Shown here one piece after another: positions 33,513-41,774 of a stretch of DNA of 64,000 nt. The position numbers were made by a program, and so were the translations under genes. The first letter of the stretch is position 1, and each line of letters starts with the position of its first letter. This stretch comes from Microbispora oryzae (GTDB lineage Bacteria; Actinomycetota; Actinomycetes; Streptosporangiales; Streptosporangiaceae). The notes beneath the pieces were generated by a model. That model saw nothing but the letters and a program-made list of their open reading frames with translations. It did no database searches and was not told where the DNA came from. The stretch spans positions 62,001-126,000 of the forward strand of contig NZ_JAFCNB010000007.1 of assembly GCF_017896165.1 (NCBI RefSeq). Reading direction: 5' to 3'.

Positions 33513-34952
33513 TCAGGCCGGCTGCGGTTCCTGCGCGCTCAGCGGTTGCGCGATGTCCTCCAGGGAACGGCGCGCCGCCTCGACCCCCATGAACCACTCG
33601 ACGAGCCCGGCGGCGATCATCAGCACGGCGCCGACCACGTACCCCAATACGACGTTGCCGACGTTCTGGCTCTCCACCAGGCGGCCGAACAACACCGGCC
33701 CGATGATGCCGCCCAGCCCCGTGCCCACCGCGTAGAACAGCGCGATGGCCAGCGCCCGCGTCTCCATCGGGAAGATCTCGGAGACCGTCAGGTACGCGGA
33801 GCTGGCGCCCGCGGACGCGAAGAAGAAGACGGCCATCCAGCAGGCCGTGAGCGTCACCGGGCTCAGGACGTGGGCGTCGAACAGCAGGGCGGTGCCGATC
33901 AGCAGCAGGCCCGCCAGGACGTATGTCCCGCCGATCATGACGCGCCGCCCGACCGTGTCGAAGAACCTGCCGAGCAGCACCGGGCCGAGGAAGTTGCCGA
34001 CCGCGATCGGGATCAGGTACCAGGCCGTGCCGCTGTCGGGGACCTTAAAGAACGTCGACAGCACCAGCGCGTACGTGAAGAAGATCGAGTTGTAGAGGAA
34101 CGCCTGGCCCACGAACAGCGCGAGACCGACCGTGGTCCGCTTGGGGTAGCGGCGCAGCAGGGTCGCCGCCACCTCGGTGAGCGGGGTGTGCTCCCGCTGC
34201 TTGATCGTGATCGATCCTCGGGCCGGGCCGAGGTCGCGGCCGCTCTCCTCCCGGACCAGGCGCTCGATGCCCGAGACGATGTCCTCGGCCTCGCGGTCCC
34301 GGCCGTGGATGAACAGCCAGCGCGGACTCTCCGGCACCAGTCGTCTGACCAGCAGGATGCCGACGCCCAGCACGGCGCCGAGGCCGAACAGCAGCCGCCA
34401 CCCGAGGTCGGCCGGGAACAGGGCCGTGTTGAGCGCCGGGATCGCCACCAGGGCGCCCAGCGCCGTGCCGAGCCAGAAGGAGCCGTTCACGACCAGGTCG
34501 ACCGTGCCCCGCACCCGGGCCGGGATCAGCTCGTCGATGGCGGAGTTGATGGCCGCGTACTCACCGCCGATGCCGGAGCCGGTGAAGAACCGGCACAGGA
34601 AGAAGTACCAGGCGTCGTGCGAGAACGCGGTGGCCACGGTGGCGGCCAGATAGAGCGCGAGGGTGGCGATGAACAGCTTCTTGCGGCCGAATCTGTCGGT
34701 CAGGTGACCGAAGAAGAGGGCGCCGAGACACGCGCCGGCGACGTAGACGCCGGCGGCGATCCCCACCTCGCTGTCCGTCAGCCCGAGCCCGCTGCCGCTG
34801 TCGGTGATGCGGGGGCCGATGACCCCCACGATGGTCACCTCGAGACCGTCGAGGATCCAGACGGTGCCGAGGCCGACGAGCACCATCCAGTGCCAGCGGG
34901 CCCACGGAAGCCGGTCCAGCCGTGCGGGAATATCCGTGCTGATTTGCGGCAT
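33513..34952 (-). CDS. MFS transporter, sugar-porter-like
   Basis: Membrane transporter of 479 residues with twelve predicted segments. The motif between segments 2 and 3, FGHLTDRFGRKKLFI, is the MFS signature, and GSGIGGEYAAINSAIDELIPARVRG after segment 5 places it in the metabolite/sugar-porter branch. A long central loop holds the Arg/Glu-rich FIHGRDREAEDIVSGIERLV. AAGGGAACG precedes the ATG. The substrate cannot be told from sequence; no catabolic gene is adjacent. Confidence 0.88.
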   Translation of the reverse strand: MPQISTDIPARLDRLPWARWHWMVLVGLGTVWILDGLEVTIVGVIGPRITDSGSGLGLTDSEVGIAAGVYVAGACLGALFFGHLTDRFGRKKLFIATLALYLAATVATAFSHDAWYFFLCRFFTGSGIGGEYAAINSAIDELIPARVRGTVDLVVNGSFWLGTALGALVAIPALNTALFPADLGWRLLFGLGAVLGVGILLVRRLVPESPRWLFIHGRDREAEDIVSGIERLVREESGRDLGPARGSITIKQREHTPLTEVAATLLRRYPKRTTVGLALFVGQAFLYNSIFFTYALVLSTFFKVPDSGTAWYLIPIAVGNFLGPVLLGRFFDTVGRRVMIGGTYVLAGLLLIGTALLFDAHVLSPVTLTACWMAVFFFASAGASSAYLTVSEIFPMETRALAIALFYAVGTGLGGIIGPVLFGRLVESQNVGNVVLGYVVGAVLMIAAGLVEWFMGVEAARRSLEDIAQPLSAQEPQPA

Positions 34953-34985
34953 ATCGTTCCCTTCTCGGAAGATATGCCGCCCGAA

Positions 34986-35504
34986 CTACCCCGTCTGGCC
35001 GGGAAAATGCGGGCCGCCCGATCGGGCGTTCACCGCGTCGTGTGGATCGCCCTGGCACTCCTTCTCCAGGAGCGGCCCGGCGACGGCGTCCTCGCCGGGG
35101 CCGGCCTGCGCCGTCTCGAGTCCCAGCTCGAACCACACGCAGACGCCGGTCCTGCTGGCGGACACGCCCCAATGGTGCGTGAACAGGTGCACCAGGTGCA
35201 CCCCCCGGCCCGGGGTGAGCTGGGGTGACGTCCAGCATCCGCAGGCCCGCGTGGACAGGGTCACCCGGGCCGAGGCCGGGGTGGAGGTGACGGCCACGGT
35301 GTAGTCGGGGCGGCTCCCGCACGTGGCCGCGTGGCGCAGAGACTCGGCCACCAGCTCGCCGGTGAGCTGGACCGCGTCGTCGAGGCAGGGATGGTCCTTG
35401 CCCAGGTGGGCGGCCACGAACCGGCGGGCCGCGCGCGCCTGCGACGGGTCCCCGGAGAAGGGCCGTGAGATCGCGATTCTCCCCGAGAGGTTGAGAATTG
35501 TCAT
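34986..35504 (-). CDS. Anti-sigma-type ATP-binding protein (HATPase)
   Basis: 172 residues with a single GHKL/HATPase domain of the RsbW type: ARAARRFVAAHLG, the N-box region AVQLTGELVAESLRHAA (Glu and an atypical Arg/His in place of the usual Asn) and GRGVHLVHLFTHHWGV. Such proteins bind sigma factors or anti-anti-sigma factors. It is divergent from a WhiJ-like regulator and DUF397 gene; this trio (ATPase, HTH, DUF397) is a recurrent developmental cluster in actinomycetes. The altered N-box may reduce ATP binding. Confidence 0.8.
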   Translation of the reverse strand: MTILNLSGRIAISRPFSGDPSQARAARRFVAAHLGKDHPCLDDAVQLTGELVAESLRHAATCGSRPDYTVAVTSTPASARVTLSTRACGCWTSPQLTPGRGVHLVHLFTHHWGVSASRTGVCVWFELGLETAQAGPGEDAVAGPLLEKECQGDPHDAVNARSGGPHFPGQTG

Positions 35505-35650
35505 CCTGCGATAACTCCCTGTGCACCCGCCTGAAGATGCCGAGTCGAGGTCCGTGCCAGACTGCGTTCATCCTGCACTTTGGAATTCCGCCACGCAATA
35601 CGGCGAATGCACGAATGCGTAGTTCCTTTTGATAGGAGGGATATCGTCTC

Positions 35651-36502
35651 ATGCGTACGGGTGGGGGACCGACCGTCCGGCTCAGGCGGCTTTCCGCTGA
35701 GTTGACCCGCCTGCGACGTGAGGCCGGATATACCCGGGAGGACGTTGCGCAGCGCCTGCGAATGGCGGCTTCCACCGTGTATCGGATCGAGACCGGACAA
35801 GCCCGGCCACAGGGCCGGACCATGCGCGACCTACTGGACCTCTACGAAGTGGACGGGTCGGAGCGGGAGGCCCTGCTGGGGCTCGCCCGCGAGGCCGGAA
35901 GACGGGGCTGGTGGCACGCCTACGGGGATGTGCTCCCCGGGCCGTACGTCGGACTGGAGGCGGAGGCCGCCTCGGTCCGGAACTACGAGCCGTTGCTCGT
36001 GCCGGGACTCCTGGAGACCGAGTCCTACGCCCGCGCCGTCGTCGGCGCCGCTCTGGTCAACGACCCCGCGGAGGTCGAGCGGCGGATCGCGGTCCGGATG
36101 GAGCGGCAGCGCCGCCTCACCGGCCCGGACGCCCTTGAGCTCTGGGTCGTCCTCGACGAGGCCGCGCTCCGGCGGCCCGTCGGCGGCCCGCCCGTCATGG
36201 CGGAGCAGTTGCGCAGGCTGCGGGAGGCGGCCGTCCAGCCGAACGTCACCCTCCAGGTGCTTCCGTTCGACTCCGGCGCCTACCTGGGCATGGGCACGCC
36301 GCTCGCCATCCTCGCCTTCCCCGACGCGCGGGATCCGGACGTCGTGTTCCTGGAGAACATGGGCGGCGAGCTCTACCTGGAGGCCCCTGACGAGGTCAAC
36401 GCGTACGTCCAGGTCTTCGATCACCTTCGTGCCGCCGCGCTCGGCCCGGAGAAATCCCTGGAGAAGATCGATTCGGTCGAGAAGGAGATGTCAGGACGAT
36501 GA
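35651..36502 (+). CDS. WhiJ/Scr1-type helix-turn-helix regulator
   Basis: Regulator of 283 residues. N-terminal XRE helix-turn-helix (RLRREAGYTREDVAQRLRMA then STVYRIETGQARPQ) followed by a C-terminal ligand-type domain (DUF5753) with YVGLEAEAASVRNYEP, LVPGLLETESYARAVV and LQVLPFDSGAYLGMGTP. It overlaps the DUF397 gene by 4 bases. This pairing is known from WhiJ and related Streptomyces developmental regulators, where the small DUF397 protein modulates the repressor. An AGGAGGG element lies about a dozen bases before the ATG. Confidence 0.9.
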   Translation: MRTGGGPTVRLRRLSAELTRLRREAGYTREDVAQRLRMAASTVYRIETGQARPQGRTMRDLLDLYEVDGSEREALLGLAREAGRRGWWHAYGDVLPGPYVGLEAEAASVRNYEPLLVPGLLETESYARAVVGAALVNDPAEVERRIAVRMERQRRLTGPDALELWVVLDEAALRRPVGGPPVMAEQLRRLREAAVQPNVTLQVLPFDSGAYLGMGTPLAILAFPDARDPDVVFLENMGGELYLEAPDEVNAYVQVFDHLRAAALGPEKSLEKIDSVEKEMSGR

Positions 36503-36720
36503 GGGGAACCGGAACGACGGCCGCCCTGCCTGGAGCCGTGTGGCGCAAGGCGGCGCGCTCCAACACGGTCGGCAACCAGTGCGTCGAGGTCGCCCTGCTC
36601 CACGGGGGTGTCGCCGTACGCGACTCGAAGGACCCGGAAGGCCCGCGACTGCTGTTCACTCCCACGGAGTGGGAGGCCTTCATCGACGGCGTCAAGGGCG
36701 GTGAGTTCGACCTGACCTGA
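36499..36720 (+). CDS. DUF397 protein (BldB-like partner)
   Basis: 73 residues with the DUF397 pattern: WRKAARSNTVGNQCVEVALL, VAVRDSKDPEGPRLLFTPTEW and AFIDGVKGGEF. BldB of Streptomyces belongs to the same family. ATGA overlap with the WhiJ-like gene shows co-translation, and a strong hairpin ends the unit. Its role is probably to modulate the upstream regulator. Confidence 0.92.
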   Translation: MRGTGTTAALPGAVWRKAARSNTVGNQCVEVALLHGGVAVRDSKDPEGPRLLFTPTEWEAFIDGVKGGEFDLT

Positions 36721-36731
36721 CGTCACGTGCC

Positions 36732-36765
36732 GGTACGGCCCGCACACCGGGGTGCGGGCCGTACC
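36732..36765. terminator. Strong hairpin terminator after the DUF397 gene
   Basis: Perfect 14-bp stem GGTACGGCCCGCAC / GTGCGGGCCGTACC with a 6-base loop, 12 bases past the stop codon. Confidence 0.85.
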
Positions 36766-36817
36766 TCCGCCCGTGGGCCGATGAATGCCCGGTCCGTCAG
36801 CGGGCAGAGGGAACCGT

Positions 36818-36967
36818 ATGCGGAGGGAAGAAGACGGTCGTTATATCGACACCGAGGACGAACCGGATTTCGCCGACGAGCACGCTCCCTCGGCGACGGA
36901 TCCGCCGAACGCGCGACCGGACGACGGCAACCCGGACGAGCGATGGGACAACCCGACCGACGCGTGA
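36818..36967 (+). CDS. Small acidic protein (49 aa), unknown
   Basis: Begins MRREEDGRYIDTEDEPDF and is rich in Asp, Glu, Pro and Asn throughout, so it is probably disordered. GCAGAGGGAAC lies upstream of the ATG. It is 10 bases before the DUF6158 gene and likely cotranscribed. No family recognised. Confidence 0.55.
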   Translation: MRREEDGRYIDTEDEPDFADEHAPSATDPPNARPDDGNPDERWDNPTDA

Positions 36968-36977
36968 GGAGGACGCG

Positions 36978-37205
36978 ATGACGATGGGAGTCGACCCTGC
37001 CGAGCTGGGCGACGAGGACCTGATCCGGGAGCTGCGCCGGCTGCACGACACCCGGACCGAGACCCTCTTCCACGGGTCGGACGACGCGCTGGAGCGGCAC
37101 ACGTCGCGGACCCAGGAGCTTGAGGGGGAGTATCTCAAGCGCTTCCCCGACCGGCAGGTCGACCCGGGTCGCCTGCGTGAGGGGGCGAGGCTGCGCAACG
37201 CCTGA
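36978..37205 (+). CDS. DUF6158-like small protein
   Basis: 75 residues, mostly helical and charged: GVDPAELGDEDLIRELRRLH, then TLFHGSDDALERHTSRTQEL and YLKRFPDRQVDPGRLREGAR. I recognise this as a widespread actinobacterial small family (DUF6158), of unknown function. GAGGACG precedes the ATG. A bidirectional hairpin follows. Confidence 0.75.
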   Translation: MTMGVDPAELGDEDLIRELRRLHDTRTETLFHGSDDALERHTSRTQELEGEYLKRFPDRQVDPGRLREGARLRNA

Positions 37206-37234
37206 GGGCGGGAGCACGCGGTCCGGGACGGCCG

Positions 37235-37269
37235 CGGCCGGCCGCCTCAGGGGCAGAGGCGGCCGGCCG
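37235..37269. terminator. Bidirectional hairpin between convergent genes
   Basis: Perfect 14-bp stem CGGCCGGCCGCCTC / GAGGCGGCCGGCCG with a 7-base loop, between the DUF6158 gene and the convergent lipoprotein gene. Confidence 0.85.
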
Positions 37270-37319
37270 GGTGGAGGGGTGCGGAAGAAAGCTGAGGAAC
37301 CCGGGGAAGCCGACGAAGG

Positions 37320-37691
37320 CTACGAGCAGGCGGAGGCGAGCTGCCGGGTGGCCTCGGTCGCCTTCGTGGCGAACTCGGTGAGCTTGCCGGCCGCGGCGGG
37401 GTCCGAGACATCGATCTTGAAGGCCGCCCACGAGTCGGCCATACCGGTCAGCGCGGTCTTGAGGTCGCCGTCGGCCTTGCCCGACAGGTCCTTGAGCGTG
37501 GCCGCGAGATCGGCGGTCGCGGAGTTGATGCCGTCGATGTTCCCCGCCGAGGCGCCCGCCTTGGTGCTGTAGTCGGTGAACGCCTTGGTCGCCTCCTGGC
37601 ACACCGACGCCTGGTCGGAGCCTCCGCACGCGGTCAGGGGAAGAATGGCGGCCACGGCGGCGACGGCGAGGGTGTTCTTGAGGATGTTCAT
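37320..37691 (-). CDS. Small secreted lipoprotein, unknown
   Basis: 123 residues. Signal peptide NTLAVAAVAAILPLTACGG with lipobox LTAC (Cys at about 22), then an Ala/Asp/Lys-rich helical domain with two Cys (SVCQEATKAF near the start and ASACS at the end) that could form one disulfide. GGAAGG precedes the ATG. Function unknown; it resembles small four-helix lipoproteins of actinobacteria. Confidence 0.75.
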   Translation of the reverse strand: MNILKNTLAVAAVAAILPLTACGGSDQASVCQEATKAFTDYSTKAGASAGNIDGINSATADLAATLKDLSGKADGDLKTALTGMADSWAAFKIDVSDPAAAGKLTEFATKATEATRQLASACS

Positions 37692-37841
37692 GATGCCTTC
37701 CTGGTGATTTCTGACAGGGCCAAGACTAGGGATCTTCGCTTGCGGATCACTTACATCGCGCTTACACGGCCCACATCGGCATGACGCGCCCGGTCGCGAG
37801 CACTGTCGATCAAGCGCCGGTGTCCGGCCCGCGCGCCGTCG

Positions 37842-37854
37842 TATGCTTGCGGCC
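37842..37854 (+). promoter_or_regulatory. Leaderless-type -10 element of the first LacI gene
   Basis: TATGCT ends 7 bases before the ATG at 37855, so RNA would start at the start codon, and no ribosome site is present. The second LacI gene has the same layout with TATAGT and the same following bases TGCGGCC. Confidence 0.55.
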
Positions 37855-38240
37855 ATGACGCGACGGCTCGCCGAGGTTGCGAAGAAGGTCGGGGTCAGCG
37901 AGGCCACTGTCAGTCGCGTCCTGAACGGCAAGGCGGGGGTCTCCGAGGCGACCCGCGAGGCCGTCCTGACCGCGCTCGACGTGCTGGGATACGAGCGGCC
38001 CACCCAGCTGCGGGGCGAGCGGGCCCGCCTGGTGGGCCTCGTGCTGCCCGAGCTGCAAAACCCCATCTTCCCCGCGTTCGCCGAGGTCGTCGGGGGCGCG
38101 CTGGCCCAGCAGGGGTTCACGCCGGTGCTCTGCACCCGGACCGTCGGCGGCATCTCGGAGGCCGACTACGTCGACCTGCTGCTGCAGCAGCAGGTGTCGG
38201 GCGTGGTGTTCGCGGGCGGGCTGTACACCCAGGCAGGGGT
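37855..38240 (+). repeat. Near-identical DNA block shared with 39029-39414
   Basis: The 5' parts of the two LacI genes align without gaps, offset 1174 bases, and include stretches of more than 50 bases with no or one change (for example 37956-38010 and 38045-38120). Synonymous sites are also conserved, so the duplication is recent or maintained by gene conversion. Confidence 0.8.
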
Positions 38241-38862
38241 CGTCCACGAGCACTACCTGAGACTGGTGGAGCGCCGCCTGCCGACCGTGCTGGTGAACGC
38301 CGCCGCCGGCCATTGGGACTTCCCCCGGGTCTCCTGCGACGACAAGATCGCGGTGGAGCAGGCCCTCGGCCACCTGCGGGCGCTCGGGCACCGGCGGATC
38401 GGGTTGATCGTCGGCCCGCAGGATCACATGCCGTCCGTCCGCAAGCTGGAGGCGTTCCGGGCGGCCGGCGGCGAACTGGTCGAGCACACCATGCACTCCC
38501 TGGAGGGCGGCCACGCGGCGGCGCTGAGACTCGTCCGGCAGGACGTGACCGGCATCGTCTGCGGCAGCGACCCGCTCGCGCTCGGCGTGATCCGGGCCGC
38601 CCGGCGGGCCGGGCTGCGGGTCCCCGACGACGTGTCGGTGGTGGGATACGACGACTCCGCGCTGATGACGTGCGTCGACCCGCCGCTGACCACGGTTCGT
38701 CAGCCCATCGAGGCGATGGGCCGAGCCGTGGTCGAGGTGCTGGTCGGCCAGATGGAGGGCGCCGCCGTCGCCACGGACGAGCTGCTCTTCGAGCCCGAGC
38801 TCGTCGTCCGGTCGTCCACCGCCCGTCCGGGGGTCCCGTACGCGGTCGCCGCGCACGAATAG
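37855..38862 (+). CDS. LacI family regulator, first of tandem pair
   Basis: 335 residues. The HTH (RRLAEVAKKVGVSEATVSRV) and hinge region are followed by a periplasmic-binding-type effector domain with LVLPELQNPIFPAFAEVVGG and, near the end, VVGYDDSALMTCVDPPLTTV. Its first 120 residues differ from the next regulator at only about nine positions, while the effector region differs more. Probably controls the sugar uptake operon 1.5 kb downstream, together with or in competition with its twin. Confidence 0.92.
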   Translation: MTRRLAEVAKKVGVSEATVSRVLNGKAGVSEATREAVLTALDVLGYERPTQLRGERARLVGLVLPELQNPIFPAFAEVVGGALAQQGFTPVLCTRTVGGISEADYVDLLLQQQVSGVVFAGGLYTQAGVVHEHYLRLVERRLPTVLVNAAAGHWDFPRVSCDDKIAVEQALGHLRALGHRRIGLIVGPQDHMPSVRKLEAFRAAGGELVEHTMHSLEGGHAAALRLVRQDVTGIVCGSDPLALGVIRAARRAGLRVPDDVSVVGYDDSALMTCVDPPLTTVRQPIEAMGRAVVEVLVGQMEGAAVATDELLFEPELVVRSSTARPGVPYAVAAHE

Positions 38863-38928
38863 CCGCGCACGGATAACCGCGAACGCCGGCAACCAAGGCA
38901 GACCCCATGATGCCCGTACTGGGACGGT

Positions 38929-38950
38929 CGTCGGCGCGTGCGCGCCGACG
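38929..38950. terminator. Hairpin between the two LacI genes
   Basis: Perfect 10-bp stem CGTCGGCGCG / CGCGCCGACG with a 2-base centre. The loop is very tight, so it may extrude as a cruciform or form an imperfect terminator. Confidence 0.5.
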
Positions 38951-39015
38951 GCGCCGCGCGCTCTCGCCCCGACTGAACTTGTGCAAGCGAACGAAATCTC
39001 TTGCATTAATTGTCG

Positions 39016-39028
39016 TATAGTTGCGGCC
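39016..39028 (+). promoter_or_regulatory. Leaderless-type -10 element of the second LacI gene
   Basis: TATAGT lies 7 bases before the ATG at 39029, with no ribosome site. The sequence upstream (TTGTGCAAG, TTGCATTAATTG) is AT-richer than its surroundings and may hold an operator. Confidence 0.55.
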
Positions 39029-40045
39029 ATGACACGACGGCTTGCGGAAGTAGCCAGGAAAGTGGGCGTGAGTGAGGCGACGGTGAGCCGCGTCCTGAAC
39101 GGCAAGCCGGGCGTCTCCGACGCCACCCGCGAGGCCGTCCTGACCGCGCTCGACGTGCTGGGATACGAGCGGCCCACCCAGCTGCGCGGCGACCGCGGCC
39201 GGCTGGTCGGCCTGGTGCTGCCCGAGCTGCAAAATCCCATCTTCCCCGCGTTCGCCGAGGTCGTCGGGGGCGCGCTGGCCCAGCAGGGGTTCACCTCCGT
39301 GCTCTGCACCCGCACCGTCGGAGGGGTCTCCGAGGCCGACTACGTCGACCTGCTCCTGCAGCAGCACGTCTCCGGCATGGTCTTCGCGGGCGGCCTGTAC
39401 GCCCAGGCCGACGCCTCGCACGCCCACTACGAGCGGGTGCGTGAGCGCAAGCTGCCGATCGTGCTCGTCAACGCTGCGGTGGAGCGGCTCGGCTTCCCCC
39501 AGGTGTCGTGCGACGACGTGGCCGCGGCCGAGATAGCGCTGGCCCACCTGCTCGCCCTCGGGCACACCCGGGTCGCCATGCTGCTCGGGCCGCCCGACCA
39601 CGTGCCGTCGCGCCGGAAGCTCGCCGCGTTCCGCGCACACGCCGCCGCGCGCGGGGTGGAACTGCCCGCCGAGCACGTCGAGCACACGATGTTCTCGCTG
39701 GAAGGAGGGCATGCCGCCGCCGCCCGGATGGTCCGGCACGGGATCACGGGCATCATCTGCGCGAGCGACGTGCTCGCGCTCGGGGCGATCCGGGCGGCCC
39801 GCCGGGCCGGGCTGTCGGTGCCGGGGGACGTCTCGGTCATCGGATACGACGACTCCGCCCTGATGAACTGCACCGACCCGCCGCTGACGACTGTCCGCCA
39901 GCCGATCGACGCCATGGGACGGGCCGCGGTCGAGCTGCTGGTGGCGCAGATCGAGGCCGCCGCCGTTCCGGGAGACGAGCTGCTGTTCGAGCCCGAGCTC
40001 GTCGTCCGGGCCTCCACCGCGCCCGCGCCCAGGACCGCGGCCTGA
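39029..40045 (+). CDS. LacI family regulator, second of tandem pair
   Basis: 338 residues, a close paralogue of the gene before it. The recognition helix ATVSRVLNGK is identical, so both probably bind the same operator. Differences cluster in the effector domain: a four-residue-longer segment AHAAARGVELPAEHVEHTMF and changed residues around LYAQADASHAHYERV. It lies 262 bases upstream of the sugar-binding lipoprotein gene on the same strand and is the more likely direct regulator of that operon. Confidence 0.92.
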   Translation: MTRRLAEVARKVGVSEATVSRVLNGKPGVSDATREAVLTALDVLGYERPTQLRGDRGRLVGLVLPELQNPIFPAFAEVVGGALAQQGFTSVLCTRTVGGVSEADYVDLLLQQHVSGMVFAGGLYAQADASHAHYERVRERKLPIVLVNAAVERLGFPQVSCDDVAAAEIALAHLLALGHTRVAMLLGPPDHVPSRRKLAAFRAHAAARGVELPAEHVEHTMFSLEGGHAAAARMVRHGITGIICASDVLALGAIRAARRAGLSVPGDVSVIGYDDSALMNCTDPPLTTVRQPIDAMGRAAVELLVAQIEAAAVPGDELLFEPELVVRASTAPAPRTAA

Positions 40046-40143
40046 CCGCGCCCGCGCCCCGCGCGGCTGGGTAAACGTGGCCTGGGCGGTGGCCCGGACG
40101 GCTGCCTGATGCCGGCTCCCCAGGGCGGTTGAGCCCCATGTCG

Positions 40144-40159
40144 GTTACACACTCGTAAC
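40144..40159. promoter_or_regulatory. Possible operator upstream of the sugar ABC operon
   Basis: Inverted repeat GTTAC-N6-GTAAC in the 262-base leader before the solute-binding gene. Ten bases further on, TTGCAG at 40175 could be a -35 element. LacI operators are usually longer palindromes, so this is only a candidate. Confidence 0.35.
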
Positions 40160-40307
40160 TGTCGCCTTTTTGCAGAGTGCGTGCCGGAGTATTGCTACGG
40201 CCTGCATGCCTCTGTATGTTTCTCGCAACCGAGCGGATCGGGGCGCTCCAGCCGGCCCCGGACGCGTGCTCCAGACGGGTCGTGGTGCGCGGTTCCAGAA
40301 GGGAACG

Positions 40308-41681
40308 ATGATGAAACCCCACAACCTCTCGATACTGCTGGTCTCGGGGCTCGCGCTGACGGCCGCGGCCGCGTGCGGTTCCGGGGACGGCGGTAGCGGC
40401 GGCGACAAGGCGGCGGCCCCCGGCGCGGGGGCCAAGGTGACCATCACGGTGGGCTGTCAGCCCCCGAAGACCAATCCCGTCCAGCGCGACGAATGGAACG
40501 AGGACGTCGCGGCCTTCCAGAAGCTTCACCCGGACATCACGATCGACAGCAAGGACGGGTTCCCCTGTCACGACGTCAAGACGTACGACGCGAAGCTGGC
40601 CGGCGGCCAGATGGAGAACGTCTTCTACGGCTACGTGGGTGACGTCCAGACGGCGATCAAGGCTGGTCAGGCCGCCGACATCACCGACTACGTGAAGGAC
40701 GTCGCGACGTTCGCCGACCTCGACCCCAGCGTCATGGCCGCCTTCACGGTCAACGGCAGGATCTACGGCCTGCCCAGGACGACGTACAAGGTCGGCCTGG
40801 TCTACAACCGCAAGCTGTTCACCCAGGCTGGGCTCGACCCCGACAACCCGCCGAAGACATGGGCGGAGCTCCGCGAGGCCGCCAAGAAGATCAGCGGCCT
40901 CGGCCCCGGCTACATCGGTTACGGCGAGTACAGCGCGGGCAACACCGGCGGCTGGCACTTCACCCAGGAGATCTACGGCCGCGGCGGCTCGATCGTCTCC
41001 GACGACGGCAAGAAGGCGACCTTCAACAGCGCCGAGGGCAAGGCGGTCCTGCAGAACCTCAAGGACATGCGCTGGACCGACAACAGCATGGGCACCAAGC
41101 AGCTCTACCAGTGGGACGACCTCATGCGGCTGATGGGCGCCGGCAAGATGGGCATGATCCTCGGCGCGCCCGACGTCATCACCGAGCTGCACGACAACCG
41201 CCACGCAAAGTATGAGGACTTCGGCCTCGGCGCCTTCCCCGAGGCGACGGCGACGCTGGGCGGCGGCGACGGCTACCTGTTCAACGTCAAGGACACCCCG
41301 GAGCAGATCAGGGCCGGCATCGCCTGGCTGAGCTACTACAACCTCACCCCCGGCCAGGGGCAGTTCAACTACGAGCGCCAGAAGGCCAAGGGCCGCGCGG
41401 TCGGCCTGCCCGACAACAACCCGTGGGGCGGCAGCGCGTCCGGGCAGAAGCTCGTCCAGCTGCGGACGCAGTTCTCCACGCTTCCCGCGCAGAACTACAA
41501 GGCGTATGAGGACGGGTCGGCCGCGCTCCCGCTCAAGCTGGAGCCGCCGAACACCCAGCAGCTCTACCAGATCCTCGACACCCCGATGTCCGCGGTGCTG
41601 ACCCGGCAGGACGCCGATGTCGACAGCCTGCTCGCCGACGCGGAGAAGAAGGTCGACGACCTGCTCGCCAGGTCGGGGTGA
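40308..41681 (+). CDS. Sugar ABC transporter solute-binding lipoprotein
   Basis: Captures an oligosaccharide, probably an alpha-glucoside, outside the membrane. 457 residues. Signal peptide SILLVSGLALTAAAACGS ends in a lipobox with Cys at about 23, then a Gly/Ser linker. The mature domain is of the CUT1 class: DITDYVKDVATFADLD, GLPRTTYKVGLVYNRKLF and the segment PPKTWAELREAAKK. The following permeases and GH13 enzyme support the assignment. AAGGGA precedes the ATG pair at 40308 and 40311. Confidence 0.92.
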   Translation: MMKPHNLSILLVSGLALTAAAACGSGDGGSGGDKAAAPGAGAKVTITVGCQPPKTNPVQRDEWNEDVAAFQKLHPDITIDSKDGFPCHDVKTYDAKLAGGQMENVFYGYVGDVQTAIKAGQAADITDYVKDVATFADLDPSVMAAFTVNGRIYGLPRTTYKVGLVYNRKLFTQAGLDPDNPPKTWAELREAAKKISGLGPGYIGYGEYSAGNTGGWHFTQEIYGRGGSIVSDDGKKATFNSAEGKAVLQNLKDMRWTDNSMGTKQLYQWDDLMRLMGAGKMGMILGAPDVITELHDNRHAKYEDFGLGAFPEATATLGGGDGYLFNVKDTPEQIRAGIAWLSYYNLTPGQGQFNYERQKAKGRAVGLPDNNPWGGSASGQKLVQLRTQFSTLPAQNYKAYEDGSAALPLKLEPPNTQQLYQILDTPMSAVLTRQDADVDSLLADAEKKVDDLLARSG

Positions 41682-41774
41682 TCCCGCCGGACGGACGCCG
41701 GGCGGCGTGACCCGCCGGCCGGCTCCGGCGCCCTCGGCCAACCGACGAGACCAGAACCGGGAGAGACACAAGCG

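Noticed and set aside
38929-38950. Recombination or attachment site between the LacI twins
   Set aside because: The GC-rich palindrome has no flanking direct repeats, integrase gene or tRNA; duplication of the genes explains the layout.
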